DNA of 64,000 bases from contig NZ_NINW01000049.1 of assembly GCF_002188465.1 (NCBI RefSeq), positions 310,001 to 374,000 of the forward strand. Reading direction: 5' to 3'. This document shows, piece by piece, positions 24,790-33,634 of the stretch (positions within the stretch are counted from its first letter, which is position 1; the number at the start of each line of letters is the position of its first letter). Source of the stretch: Pigmentiphaga sp. NML080357. GTDB taxonomy: Bacteria; Pseudomonadota; Gammaproteobacteria; Burkholderiales; Burkholderiaceae_B. The position numbers and the translations under genes were made by a program. The notes under the pieces are model-generated. The model did not search any database, was not told the DNA's origin, and saw nothing but the letters and a program-made list of their open reading frames with translations.

Positions 24790-24896
24790 CGGTAACAGTC
24801 GGAGCCGCCGTCCATGGCTCCTGGCACCGCGTTCACGCCAGTCGCGCCACCCACGCACTGGACCGCTTGGCTGATAAACCCGCTTCGGAACGAACC

Positions 24897-25619
24897 ATGA
24901 AAAAGACTTTGCTTGCGACCGCTTTGGCCTTGTGCGCGACCTCGACCGCTTTCGCCGCGGAGCCGGAACCCGACTACACCTTCACCGGCAACGCCGGCCT
25001 GTTCAGCGACTACCGGTTCCGCGGATTCAGCCAGACCAACCTGAAGCCGGCCTTCCAGGGCGGTTTCGACTTTGCCCACAAATCGGGTTTCTACCTGGGC
25101 AACTGGAACTCCAACGTCGCCAGCGAGCTGTACAGCGGCGGCAACCTGGAGATGGATTTCTACGGCGGCTACAAGTTCAAGTATGGCGATTTCGCCTTCG
25201 ACGTGGGCGGCCTCTATTACTACTACCCCGGTTCCAAGCTCAACGGCGACACGATCGACAACTTCGAGCTGTATGGCGCCGTGGGCTGGGGTCCCTTCAC
25301 GCTGAAGTATTCGCATGGCATGACCGATTTCTTCGGCACGCCGGACAGCAAGAACAACTACTACCTGGACCTGGGCGCGGCCTTCGACCTGGGCGACGGC
25401 TGGGGCGCCAATGCGCACGTCGGCTACCAGAAGCTCAAGAACGACCCGGCGGGCCTGGATCACTACGTCGACTACAAGGCCGGCGTGACCAAGGACCTGA
25501 ACGGCTGGATCCTGGGGCTCTCGCTGGTGACCACCAGCAAGAAGGACTGGGTGATCACCAACAAGGGCAAGAACGCCGGCCGCTTCGGCGCGGTGTTCAG
25601 CGTCAGCAAGGCGTTCTAA
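24897..25619 (+). CDS. TorF-family putative outer-membrane protein
   Basis: 240 aa from ATG 24897 with signal peptide MKKTLLATALALCATSTAFA (cut after AFA). The mature part is a beta-barrel pattern of the TorF/Gcw_chp family: YTFTGNAGLFSDYRFRGFSQ, then repeated aromatic strands such as DFAFDVGGLYYYYPGSKLNG, ending in Phe (VSKAF). In betaproteobacteria it often precedes glnK-amtB, suggesting passage of a nitrogen compound across the outer membrane. The role is inferred from context. Confidence 0.9.
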   Translation: MKKTLLATALALCATSTAFAAEPEPDYTFTGNAGLFSDYRFRGFSQTNLKPAFQGGFDFAHKSGFYLGNWNSNVASELYSGGNLEMDFYGGYKFKYGDFAFDVGGLYYYYPGSKLNGDTIDNFELYGAVGWGPFTLKYSHGMTDFFGTPDSKNNYYLDLGAAFDLGDGWGANAHVGYQKLKNDPAGLDHYVDYKAGVTKDLNGWILGLSLVTTSKKDWVITNKGKNAGRFGAVFSVSKAF

Positions 25620-26024
<405 letters not shown>

Positions 26025-26039
26025 TAGGACGATTCAAAA

Positions 26040-27374
26040 ATGAAAACAACGCATTCTTTCTTGATCAAGGCATTCGGGGCGGGACTGGCGCTGGTGCTGG
26101 CACTGTTTGCCGGCCCCGCGCTGGCGGAGGAAGCGCCCGCGCTGGTGGGCGCGGACATGGCTTGGTTGAGCACGTCGACCATCCTCGTCTTGTTGATGGT
26201 GGTGCCGGGCCTGGCGCTGTTCTATGGCGGCCTGGTGCGTAGCAAGAACATGCTGTCGGTCCTGATGCAGGTCCTGGTCACGTTTTCGCTGATCGTGGTC
26301 CTGTGGTTCATCTACGGTTATTCGCTGGCCTTCACCAGCGGCAACGCCTTCCTCGGCGGGCTGGATCGCCTGTTCCTGAAAGGCCTGTTCGATGCCGAGA
26401 CCGGTGCCTTCCCGCTGTCCGGCACCGTGCCCGAACTGAGCTTCGCCGCCTTCCAGGCCACGTTCGCCGGCATCACGTGCGCGCTGATCGTGGGCGCCTT
26501 CGCCGAGCGCGCGCGCTTCTCGGCGGTGCTGCTGTTCATGGTCCTGTGGTTCACCTTCGCCTACATCCCCATCGCGCACATGGTGTGGTTCGGCGGCGAC
26601 GTGAAGGGCTTCCTGTTCGAGCGCGGTGCGCTGGACTTCGCGGGCGGCACGGTGGTGCACATCAACGCCGGCGTGGCCGGGCTGGTGGGCGCCTATGTGA
26701 TCGGCAAGCGCCTGGGCTTCGGCCGGGAAGCGCTGTCGCCCCACAACCTGCCCATGACCATGATCGGCGCCTCGCTGCTGTGGGTGGGCTGGTTCGGCTT
26801 CAACGCCGGCTCGGCGCTGGCCGCCAACAACGTCGCCGCGCTGGCCTTCATGAACACGCTGGTCGCCACCGCCGCCGCGGTGCTGGGCTGGGTGTTCACC
26901 GAGTGGGCGATCAAGGGTCGTCCCTCCATGCTGGGCGGCGCTTCCGGCGCGGTGGCCGGCCTGGTGGGCGTGACCCCGGCTGCCGGCGTGGTCGGCCCGG
27001 TCGGCGCGCTGGTCATCGGCCTGGCCGCGGGCGTGATCTGCGTCTGGGGCGTGAACGGCCTGAAGCGCATGCTCAAGGTGGACGACTCGCTGGACGTCTT
27101 CGGCGTCCATGGCGTGGGCGGCATCGTCGGCGCGCTGCTGACCGGCATTTTCAACGCGAAGGTGCTGGGCGGCCCGGGCGTCGACGGCATGACCATCATG
27201 AGCCAGCTGTGGGTGCAGGTCGAGGCGGTGATCATCACCATCGTCTGGACCACGATCGTCGCGCTGATCGCCTACAAGATCGCCGATGCGCTGCTGGGGC
27301 TGCGCGTGTCCGAAGAGGACGAGCGCGAAGGCCTGGACATTACTACCCACGGGGAAAGCGCATATCACTCTTGA
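26040..27374 (+). CDS. amtB: Ammonium transporter
   Basis: 444 aa with a cleavable signal (FGAGLALVLALFAGPALAEE), then 11 helices of the Amt/Rh fold beginning DMAWLSTSTILVLLMVVPGL and ALFYGGLVRSKNMLSVLMQV. The twin His of the pore are in VVHINAGVAGLVGA (about 197) and GVHGVGGIVGALLTG (about 357), and the gating Phe is in LSFAAFQATFAGITCAL. It conducts ammonium across the inner membrane under nitrogen limitation and is blocked by GlnK. Last protein gene of the operon. Confidence 0.97.
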   Translation: MKTTHSFLIKAFGAGLALVLALFAGPALAEEAPALVGADMAWLSTSTILVLLMVVPGLALFYGGLVRSKNMLSVLMQVLVTFSLIVVLWFIYGYSLAFTSGNAFLGGLDRLFLKGLFDAETGAFPLSGTVPELSFAAFQATFAGITCALIVGAFAERARFSAVLLFMVLWFTFAYIPIAHMVWFGGDVKGFLFERGALDFAGGTVVHINAGVAGLVGAYVIGKRLGFGREALSPHNLPMTMIGASLLWVGWFGFNAGSALAANNVAALAFMNTLVATAAAVLGWVFTEWAIKGRPSMLGGASGAVAGLVGVTPAAGVVGPVGALVIGLAAGVICVWGVNGLKRMLKVDDSLDVFGVHGVGGIVGALLTGIFNAKVLGGPGVDGMTIMSQLWVQVEAVIITIVWTTIVALIAYKIADALLGLRVSEEDEREGLDITTHGESAYHS

Positions 27375-27457
27375 CTCCCCCCTACGCGCTTGCGCGCGCC
27401 CCCCGGGGGGCGGCGCTGGCGGACCGGCAAAGCCGGATCCGCGGCGCCCTGGGTCTA
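27374..27457 (-). repeat. GC-rich dispersed palindromic repeat, copy 2
   Basis: Inverse orientation to copy 1, starting right at the amtB stop: GCGCCCCCCGGGGGGCGGCG, then CTGGC, then the hairpin GGACCGGCAAAGCCGGATCC and GCGGCGCCCTGG. Confidence 0.8.
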
Positions 27458-27499
27458 GTGCGATTATCTTGGGGTTGGCGCCGGTGCTTCGCTGACCGC

Positions 27500-27595
27500 G
27501 ATTGGAGTCTGAGAGACTCGTATTGAATCGCTAGGCTTCGAGGGGAGTTGCCTTTGGGAAAGCCGCCACACTTTAGGGTGTGGCGGCTTTTTTTG
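27500..27595 (+). ncRNA. Candidate small RNA or structured amtB 3' end
   Basis: GAGTCT-GAG-AGACTC (27505-27519) is a perfect stem-loop, followed by an unpaired linker and then a strong terminator (27559-27594). No open reading frame or recognised RNA family fits. It may be an independent small RNA or the processed 3' end of the amtB transcript. No promoter was confidently found. Confidence 0.3.
27559..27594 (+). terminator. Rho-independent terminator downstream of amtB
   Basis: AAAGCCGCCACAC (27559-27571) pairs exactly with GTGTGGCGGCTTT (27578-27590) over a 6-base loop, with a T-run of seven. Confidence 0.93.
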
Positions 27596-27704
27596 TGAGG
27601 CGTGGCGGGAGCGGTGTCGCGATGGTCGTTGAGCCTCCGGTTGTATACCCACCTTGGCGTTTTCCCTAGGCCGGCTACAAAGCGCTTGTTAACTTTGGGC
27701 AGTT

Positions 27705-27714
27705 CTGTATACAG
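27705..27714. promoter_or_regulatory. Likely GntR operator upstream of the GntR gene
   Basis: CTGTATACAG is a perfect palindrome of the type bound by FCD-subfamily GntR regulators. A half-like TTTGTATCC follows at once and a TTGTATAC lies at 27641-27648. Together they suggest autoregulation or control of the liv genes. Confidence 0.45.
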
Positions 27715-27846
27715 TTTGTATCCAGTAAAGCAGTCCATGCCGTAGCGGAGACATGATCCACCCCTGTCGCTTCCCTGGCGCCGCCGGCGTCTTGTCTGTC
27801 CGGACGTCCTGTCCGCGGCCGTCTTTTTCTATGCGGGGGGCACGCC

Positions 27847-28629
27847 GTGACTGAGCGTACGCCGACCCTCGTACGAGCCGAAGGCAAGGCCAAGTCGGGC
27901 GGGGCGCAGACGACCGCGGCGGAGCTGGGGTTGCGCGAGCTGATTCTTTCCGGCGAGCTGACGCCGGGCGCGCGTCTTTCCGAACCCAGCGTGGCCGAGC
28001 GGCTCGGCATTTCGCGCACGCCCATACGCGCGGCGATGGCGCGGCTGGAAGACGAAGGGCTGCTGGAGCTGATTCCTTCCGGCGGCTATGCGGTCAAGGC
28101 GTTTACCGAGGCGGAGATCCGCGATTCCATCGAGGTGCGGGGCACCATGGAAGGCCTGGCCGCGCGCATGGCGGCCGAGCGGGGCGTGTCCACCACGGAT
28201 CTCGACGCGATGCGCGATTGCCTGAGCGACATCGACAAGGCGCTGAAGGGCCGGGACAAAGGCGTGGCCGACCTGTCGCGCTACATCGAACTGAATCGCC
28301 GTTTCCACCAGATGCTGCATTACCTGCCGGGCAGCGCGGTGCTGGAGCGCCAGATCGCGCGTGCGACCAACCTGCCTTTCGCTTCTCCCAACGGTTTCCT
28401 GCAGGCGCAGGCCGACGATGAAGAGGCCTGGCTGAGCCTGATCGTGGCGCAGGATCAACATTGGATGGTGCTCGCGGCCATCGAGAATCGCGAAGGCGCG
28501 CGCGCCGAAGCGATCATGCGAGAACATGCGCGCATAGCTTTCCGCAACATGCAGTCGGTGCTGCGCAATCAGCACATGTTCGAACAGATACCGGGCGCGC
28601 GACTGATACGTCGGCGCATACCGCGATAA
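27847..28629 (+). CDS. GntR-family regulator, FCD subfamily
   Basis: 260 aa. The N-terminal winged helix includes GLRELILSGELTPGARLSEP and SVAERLGISRTPIRAAMARL, then EDEGLLELIPSGGYAVKAFT. The C-terminal FCD domain has the metal/ligand-binding pattern IEVRGTMEGLAARMAAERG, NRRFHQMLHYLPGSAVLERQ-like and MREHARIAFRNMQSVLRN with its conserved His. The gene precedes a complete LivKHMGF-type transporter in the same direction and probably controls it in response to its ligand. The start is a GTG at 27847. Confidence 0.9.
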   Translation: MTERTPTLVRAEGKAKSGGAQTTAAELGLRELILSGELTPGARLSEPSVAERLGISRTPIRAAMARLEDEGLLELIPSGGYAVKAFTEAEIRDSIEVRGTMEGLAARMAAERGVSTTDLDAMRDCLSDIDKALKGRDKGVADLSRYIELNRRFHQMLHYLPGSAVLERQIARATNLPFASPNGFLQAQADDEEAWLSLIVAQDQHWMVLAAIENREGARAEAIMREHARIAFRNMQSVLRNQHMFEQIPGARLIRRRIPR

Positions 28630-28757
28630 CTTTTCGGGCTTGCCGATTACCCTCGAGTTGCAACCTTGGCCGTTTACAAACTGATACGCTATGCCGCGCA
28701 TTCAGCGGCATTGGATTTCCAACGATGTCACTTCTGGTGAGTTAGCAAGGAGACACC

Positions 28758-29933
28758 ATGAACAACAAACGCAGTCTGCTCAAGATCGCGGCCGCGCTGA
28801 TGCTGGCGGGCACCACGGCGCTGCCGGCCCATGCGCAGGACGTGGTCAAGGTCGGCCTCATCCTGCCGATGACGGGTCCGTTCGCCTCCACCGGCCGGCA
28901 GATCGAAGCCGCCGCCCGGCTGTACATGGCCGAACACGGCACCACCGTGGCGGGCAAGAAGATCGAGCTCATCGTCAAGGACGACACCAACGTTGCCGAC
29001 ACGACCAAGCGCCTGGCCCAGGAGCTGGTGGTCAACGACAAGGTCGCCGTGCTGGCCGGCTTCGGCCTCACGCCGCTGGCGCTGTCCACTGCCCCCATCG
29101 CCACGCAGGCCAAGGTGCCGATGGTGGTGATGGCCGCCGCGACCGCGATGATCACCGAGCAGTCGCCCTACATCGTGCGCTCCGGCTTCACGCTGCCGCA
29201 GGCCACGCTGGGCATCGCCAAGTGGGCGCCCGAGAACGGCATCAAGAAGGTCGTGACCCTGGTGTCCGACTACGGCCCCGGCATCGATGCGCAGAACTCG
29301 TTCAAGAAGGTCTTCACCGCCAGCGGCGGCGAGGTCGTGCAAGAGCTGCGCGTGCCGGTGCGCAACCCCGATTTCGCGCCGTTCCTGCAGCGCGTGCGCG
29401 ATGCCAAGCCTGACGCGGTCTTCGTGTTCGTGCCCTCGGGCGTGGGCTCGGTGTTCATGAAGCAGTTCGCCGAGCGCGGCCTCGACAAGGCCGGCATCAA
29501 GCTGATCGGCACCGGCGACGTGACCGACGACGACCTGCTCAACGACATGGGCAACGTGGCCCTGGGCGTGGTCACCTCCATGCACTACACGGCCGCCCTG
29601 GACAACCGCGCCAACAAGGCCTACGTGGCCGGCATCGCCAAGGCCAACAACGGCATGCGTCCCAACTTCCACAGCGTGGGCGGCTACGACGGCATGCACC
29701 TGATCTACAAGGCGCTGGAAGCCACCAAGGGCGACACCAACGGCGACAAGCTGCTGGCCGCGATGAAGGGCCAGAAGTGGGAAAGCCCGCGCGGCCCGGT
29801 CATGCTGGATCCCGAAACGCGCGAGATGGTGCAGAACATCTACATCAGCAAGGTCGAGCGCGTGAACGGTGGCCTGTATAACGTGCCGTTCGACAAGATC
29901 GAGGCGGTCAAGGACCCAGCGAAGATCAAATAA
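28758..29933 (+). CDS. ABC transporter periplasmic binding protein (LivK type)
   Basis: 391 aa with signal peptide LLKIAAALMLAGTTALPAHA (cut before QDVVKVG). The mature protein is a type I periplasmic binding protein of the branched-chain-amino-acid or aromatic type: VKVGLILPMTGPFASTGRQI, then VVTLVSDYGPGIDAQNSFKK, and FHSVGGYDGMHLIYKALEAT. An AAGGAGA site precedes the ATG. It is separated from livH by 353 bp of palindromic repeats. Next to a GntR regulator in an aromatic-degrading genome, the ligand could be an aromatic acid instead of an amino acid. Confidence 0.92.
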   Translation: MNNKRSLLKIAAALMLAGTTALPAHAQDVVKVGLILPMTGPFASTGRQIEAAARLYMAEHGTTVAGKKIELIVKDDTNVADTTKRLAQELVVNDKVAVLAGFGLTPLALSTAPIATQAKVPMVVMAAATAMITEQSPYIVRSGFTLPQATLGIAKWAPENGIKKVVTLVSDYGPGIDAQNSFKKVFTASGGEVVQELRVPVRNPDFAPFLQRVRDAKPDAVFVFVPSGVGSVFMKQFAERGLDKAGIKLIGTGDVTDDDLLNDMGNVALGVVTSMHYTAALDNRANKAYVAGIAKANNGMRPNFHSVGGYDGMHLIYKALEATKGDTNGDKLLAAMKGQKWESPRGPVMLDPETREMVQNIYISKVERVNGGLYNVPFDKIEAVKDPAKIK

Positions 29934-29944
29934 CCCCAGGGGGA

Positions 29945-30032
29945 AGCCCACCCCCTTGCGGCCTTCGGCCGCTCCCCCTCAAGGGGGCGGCGCTGGCGGG
30001 CCGGCAAAGCCGGATCCGCGGCGCCCTGGATC
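29945..30032 (-). repeat. GC-rich dispersed palindromic repeat, copy 3
   Basis: Contains GCTCCCCCTCAAGGGGGCGG, then CGCTGGCGGGCCGGC, hairpin CCGGCAAAGCCGG and GATCCGCGGCGCCCTGG, in the same orientation as copy 2. With copy 4 it forms an inverted pair enclosing about 85 bp, in which TACGGCTTTCTTGG and CCAAGAAAGCGGTA are also inverted. Confidence 0.8.
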
Positions 30033-30116
30033 TGGTACGGCTTTCTTGGTTTGTGCACCGCTGCTACCGCTGGCATCCAGCGAAGCACCGGCGCTACATT
30101 CCAAGAAAGCGGTACT

Positions 30117-30262
30117 AGACCCAGGATGCGGTGGATCCGGCTCCGCCGGTCCACCCGCATCGCCCCCTTGAGGGGGCGCCCGGAGGGCGTAGGGGGTGGG
30201 CCTCCCTTCCGGTCCACCCGCATCGCCCCCTGGGGGGGGCGCGCGTCAGCGCGTAGGGGGGG
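30117..30262 (+). repeat. GC-rich dispersed palindromic repeat, copy 4 with partial copy 5
   Basis: Copy 4 (30117-30202) has GGATCCGGCTCCGCCGGTCC and CGCCCCCTTGAGGGGGCGCC. A shortened second unit (30208-30262) has CCGGTCCACCCGCATCGCCC and CCTGGGGGGGGCGCGCG. Both lie in the gap between the binding-protein gene and livH. No gene is visible in 29934-30286. Confidence 0.8.
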
Positions 30263-30286
30263 CCTGCTCTACTCTAGTGAAGTCTC

Positions 30287-31147
30287 ATGCTGACCATATT
30301 GTTTGACGGCATTGCCTACGGCATGCTGCTGTTCGTGCTGGCTTGCGGCCTGGCCGTTACGCTGGGATTGATGAATTTCATCAATCTCGCGCACGGCGCG
30401 TTCGCCATGGCGGGCGGGTATGTGACCGTGCTGGCGATGTCGCGCCTGAATGTTCCTTTTCTTCTGTGCCTGCCGCTGGCCTTCCTGGTGTCCGCGCTGC
30501 TCGGCGCGATCCTGGAGCGCACGCTGTACAAGCGCGTGTATGGGCAGTCGCACCTGAACCAGGTGCTGTTCTCGATCGGGTTGACCTTCATGGCCACGGC
30601 CGCGGTCGATTACTTCATGGGTTCGCAGCAACAGTTCCTGCAGCTGCCCGAGTGGCTGAGCGGGCGTTCCGAGATCGCCGGTGTCGGCATCGGCCACTAC
30701 CGGCTGTTCGTCATCGCTATCTGCGTGGTGCTGGTGGTCGCGCTGCAGCTCATCCTGAGCAAGACGCGCTTCGGCAGCCGGCTGCGCGCGGCGGTGGACG
30801 ATCCGCGCGCGGCCAGCGGCCTGGGTATCAACATCAACCTGGTGTTCCTGTCGACCTTCGCGTTCGGGTCCGGGCTGGCGGGCCTGGGCGGCGCGCTGGG
30901 CGCCGACCTGCTGGGCCTCGATCCCACCTTTCCGCTCAAGTTCATGATCTATTTCCTGGTCGTGGTGGCGGTGGGCGGCACCAGTTCGATCACCGGGCCG
31001 CTGCTGGCGTCGCTGCTGCTGGGCATCGCCGACGTCGCGGGCAAGTACTACATCCCGACCATGGGAGCTTTCATCATCTATTGCGTCATGATCGTCACCC
31101 TGATGCTGCGGCCGCAGGGCTTGTTCGCCAGGGCGGGGGGTAAGTGA
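30287..31147 (+). CDS. ABC transporter permease (LivH type)
   Basis: 286 aa, eight to nine hydrophobic helices. Family signatures include the start FDGIAYGMLLFVLACGLAV, GLMNFINLAHGAFAMAGGYV (the LivH motif), and SRLRAAVDDPRAASGLGINI with the EAA-like cytoplasmic loop. It forms the inner-membrane channel with LivM. Its TGA stop overlaps the GTG/ATG start region of livM, so the two are translationally coupled. Confidence 0.93.
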   Translation: MLTILFDGIAYGMLLFVLACGLAVTLGLMNFINLAHGAFAMAGGYVTVLAMSRLNVPFLLCLPLAFLVSALLGAILERTLYKRVYGQSHLNQVLFSIGLTFMATAAVDYFMGSQQQFLQLPEWLSGRSEIAGVGIGHYRLFVIAICVVLVVALQLILSKTRFGSRLRAAVDDPRAASGLGININLVFLSTFAFGSGLAGLGGALGADLLGLDPTFPLKFMIYFLVVVAVGGTSSITGPLLASLLLGIADVAGKYYIPTMGAFIIYCVMIVTLMLRPQGLFARAGGK

Positions 31148-31149
31148 AA

Positions 31150-32169
31150 ATGGCTGTCGCAACCCAAGCCCCCGTGCAGGAAGGCGCGGCCGCGCCTTCC
31201 GCGTTGCGTGCGCTGGGCGCGCGCTGGTCGCGCATCCGTCCGTTCGAGATCGCCTTCTGGGTGGTGGCGATCGGCGCCGCTTTCGTGCTGCCGCGCGGCT
31301 TCCTGCTGCTGAACGAGCTGGCCATCCTCGCGCTGTTCGCGGTGTCGCTGGACCTCATTCTCGGCTACGCCGGCATCGTGTCCCTGGGCCATGCCGCGTT
31401 CTTCGGACTGGGCGCCTACTGCGCCGCGCTGCTGGCCAAGCATTTCGGCATGGACCCCGTGCTGGGGCTCCTGATATCGGCGGCGATAAGCGCCTTGCTG
31501 GGTCTCGTGACCAGCGTGCTGGTCATGCGCGGCTCGGACCTGACCCGGTTGATGGTCACGCTGGGCGTGGCGCTGATCCTGTACGAGCTCGCCAACAAGC
31601 TCGACTGGCTGACGGGCGGCGCGGACGGCCTGACCGGCGTCACCATGGTGCCGCTGTTCGGCAAGTTCGAGTTCGACCTGTTCGGGCGCACCGCGTACCT
31701 GTACTCGATCGTGGTGCTGGCGATCCTGTTCTTCATCGCCCGTGCGATCGTGCGTTCGCCCTTCGGCATGTCGCTGCAGGTGGTGCGCCAGAACCCGCTG
31801 CGGGCGGCCGCCATGGGCGTGGCCGTGAACCGCCGCCGGGCTGCGGTCTACACGCTGGCCGCCGCCTACGCCGGCGTGGCAGGGGCGCTGCTGGCGCAGA
31901 CCACCGGCTTCGCTTCGCTCGACGTGCTGGACTTCCACCGTTCGGCCGACGTGATGCTGATGCTCGTCATCGGCGGCGCGGGCTACCTGTACGGCGGCAT
32001 CATCGGCGCCGTCATCTTCAAGTTCATGCAGGACTGGCTGTCCGGCATCACCCCGCAGTACTGGCAATTCTGGATCGGCCTCCTGCTGGTCGTCATCGTG
32101 GTCGTGGGCCACGAGAAGCTGGTGCGCCCCTGGACCTGGTTCCGCCGCGGGCACGGAGGCAAACAATGA
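31150..32169 (+). CDS. ABC transporter permease (LivM type)
   Basis: 339 aa from ATG 31150; a GTG at 31144 would overlap the livH stop. It contains LDLILGYAGIVSLGHAAFFG and YCAALLAKHF, the LivM signature, and VVRQNPLRAAAMGVAVNRRR as the cytoplasmic coupling loop. About eight to nine hydrophobic helices follow a hydrophilic N-terminus of 35 residues. It overlaps livG by 4 bp. Second membrane subunit of the transporter. Confidence 0.93.
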   Translation: MAVATQAPVQEGAAAPSALRALGARWSRIRPFEIAFWVVAIGAAFVLPRGFLLLNELAILALFAVSLDLILGYAGIVSLGHAAFFGLGAYCAALLAKHFGMDPVLGLLISAAISALLGLVTSVLVMRGSDLTRLMVTLGVALILYELANKLDWLTGGADGLTGVTMVPLFGKFEFDLFGRTAYLYSIVVLAILFFIARAIVRSPFGMSLQVVRQNPLRAAAMGVAVNRRRAAVYTLAAAYAGVAGALLAQTTGFASLDVLDFHRSADVMLMLVIGGAGYLYGGIIGAVIFKFMQDWLSGITPQYWQFWIGLLLVVIVVVGHEKLVRPWTWFRRGHGGKQ

Positions 32170-32930
32170 CGACGGTATTGCAGACCTTCAACCTGACCAA
32201 GCGTTTCGGCGGCCTGGTCGCCACCAACGACGTTTCGCTCAAGGTCGAGCGCGGCGCGCGCCAGGCCCTGATCGGCCCCAATGGCGCGGGCAAGACCACG
32301 CTCATCAACCTGCTGACGGGCGTGCTTGCGCCCACTTCGGGCCGCATCGAGCTCGAGGGTGAGGACATCACGGGCCTGCCTGTCCATGCGCGGGCGTCGA
32401 AAGGCCTGGTCCGGACGTTCCAGATCAATCAGCTGTTCGCCGAAATGACGCCGGCCGAAGCCATGGCGGTGGCGATTGCCGAGCGGGAAGGGCAGGGCTG
32501 GCGCTTCTTGCGGCCGCTCGGGCGTCGCGGCGAAATCATGGACGAATGCGCGGCAGTGCTCGAACAATGCAACCTGCTCGATGTGATGGACCGCAAGACG
32601 GCAGTCTTGCCTTACGGCAAGCAGCGCCTGCTGGAAATCGCCCTGGCGCTTGCAGCCAAGCCGCGCGTTCTCCTGCTGGACGAGCCCGTGGCCGGCGTGC
32701 CCGATGGGGAGCGGCGCGAGATTCTCCAGACCGTCGGCGCCTTGCCCGATGACGTCACCATTCTGTTGATCGAGCACGACATGGACCTGGTTTTCAGCTT
32801 TGCCGACCGCATTTCGGTGCTGGTCAATGGCGGGCTCTTCGTGGAGGGGCCCAATGCCGAAATTGCGCGCGACCCACGCGTGAAGGCTGTGTACCTCGGC
32901 GAAGAAGCGGTGGGAGGGGCGCATGCCTGA
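32166..32930 (+). CDS. ABC transporter ATP-binding protein (LivG type)
   Basis: 254 aa ATPase with Walker A GPNGAGKTTL, Walker B VLLLDEPVAGV and H-loop LLIEHDMDLVF. The signature region is degenerate: LPYGKQRLLEIALAL replaces LSYGQQRLLEIA with a Lys for the usual Gln, which is tolerated in LivG proteins. The C-terminal YLGEE end is typical. It overlaps livM by 4 bp and livF by 8 bp. Confidence 0.94.
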   Translation: MTTVLQTFNLTKRFGGLVATNDVSLKVERGARQALIGPNGAGKTTLINLLTGVLAPTSGRIELEGEDITGLPVHARASKGLVRTFQINQLFAEMTPAEAMAVAIAEREGQGWRFLRPLGRRGEIMDECAAVLEQCNLLDVMDRKTAVLPYGKQRLLEIALALAAKPRVLLLDEPVAGVPDGERREILQTVGALPDDVTILLIEHDMDLVFSFADRISVLVNGGLFVEGPNAEIARDPRVKAVYLGEEAVGGAHA

Positions 32931-33630
32931 GCTGTTGAAACTCGAGGGCATCGTCGCCGGATATGGCGAAGCCAAGGTGCTGGCGGGCATCGACCTCGCC
33001 TTGGACGAAGGGCGCGCCCTCGCGCTGTTGGGGCGCAATGGCACTGGCAAGACGACCCTCATCAACACCATCGTCGGGCATACCCGCCGCTTTGCGGGCC
33101 GCATCACGCTCGGCGGCAGGGACCTGACCACGCTGCGTCCCGACCAGCGCGCCGCGGCGGGCATCGGCTGGGTCCCGCAGGAGCGAAACATTTTCAAGTC
33201 GCTCACGGTGGAGGAGAATCTGACGGCGGTGGCCCTGCCCGGTCCCTGGAATCTGCAGCGCGTCTACGACATGTTTCCCCGGTTGCGGGAGCGCAGGGCC
33301 AACATGGGGAATCAGCTCTCCGGCGGAGAGCAGCAAATGCTGGCCATCGGCCGGGCGCTGATGTTGAATCCGCGGGTGCTGCTGCTGGACGAGCCGCTGG
33401 AAGGCCTGGCGCCCATCATCGTCCAGGAGTTGATGAACGTCTTGCAGCGCATCATCCGCGACGAAGGCATGTCGGCCATCCTCGTCGAGCAGAATGCGCG
33501 CAAGGCGCTCGGCATCACCCACGACGCCATCGTGCTGGAGCGGGGAAGCGTCGTGCACCGCAGCCCTGCCCGGGACCTGCTGGCCGACGGTCCGACGCTC
33601 GACCGCCTGTTGGGGGTGGCCAAGCACTGA
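32923..33630 (+). CDS. ABC transporter ATP-binding protein (LivF type)
   Basis: 235 aa with Walker A GRNGTGKTTL, Q-loop WVPQERNIF, signature LSGGEQQMLAIGRAL, Walker B VLLLDEPLEGLAP and H-loop LVEQNARKAL. The LivF-specific EQN sequence replaces the usual EHD. It completes the five-gene LivKHMGF transporter. The sigma factor gene follows within 5 bp of the stop, so read-through transcription is possible. Confidence 0.95.
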   Translation: MPELLKLEGIVAGYGEAKVLAGIDLALDEGRALALLGRNGTGKTTLINTIVGHTRRFAGRITLGGRDLTTLRPDQRAAAGIGWVPQERNIFKSLTVEENLTAVALPGPWNLQRVYDMFPRLRERRANMGNQLSGGEQQMLAIGRALMLNPRVLLLDEPLEGLAPIIVQELMNVLQRIIRDEGMSAILVEQNARKALGITHDAIVLERGSVVHRSPARDLLADGPTLDRLLGVAKH

Positions 33631-33634
33631 CGCC

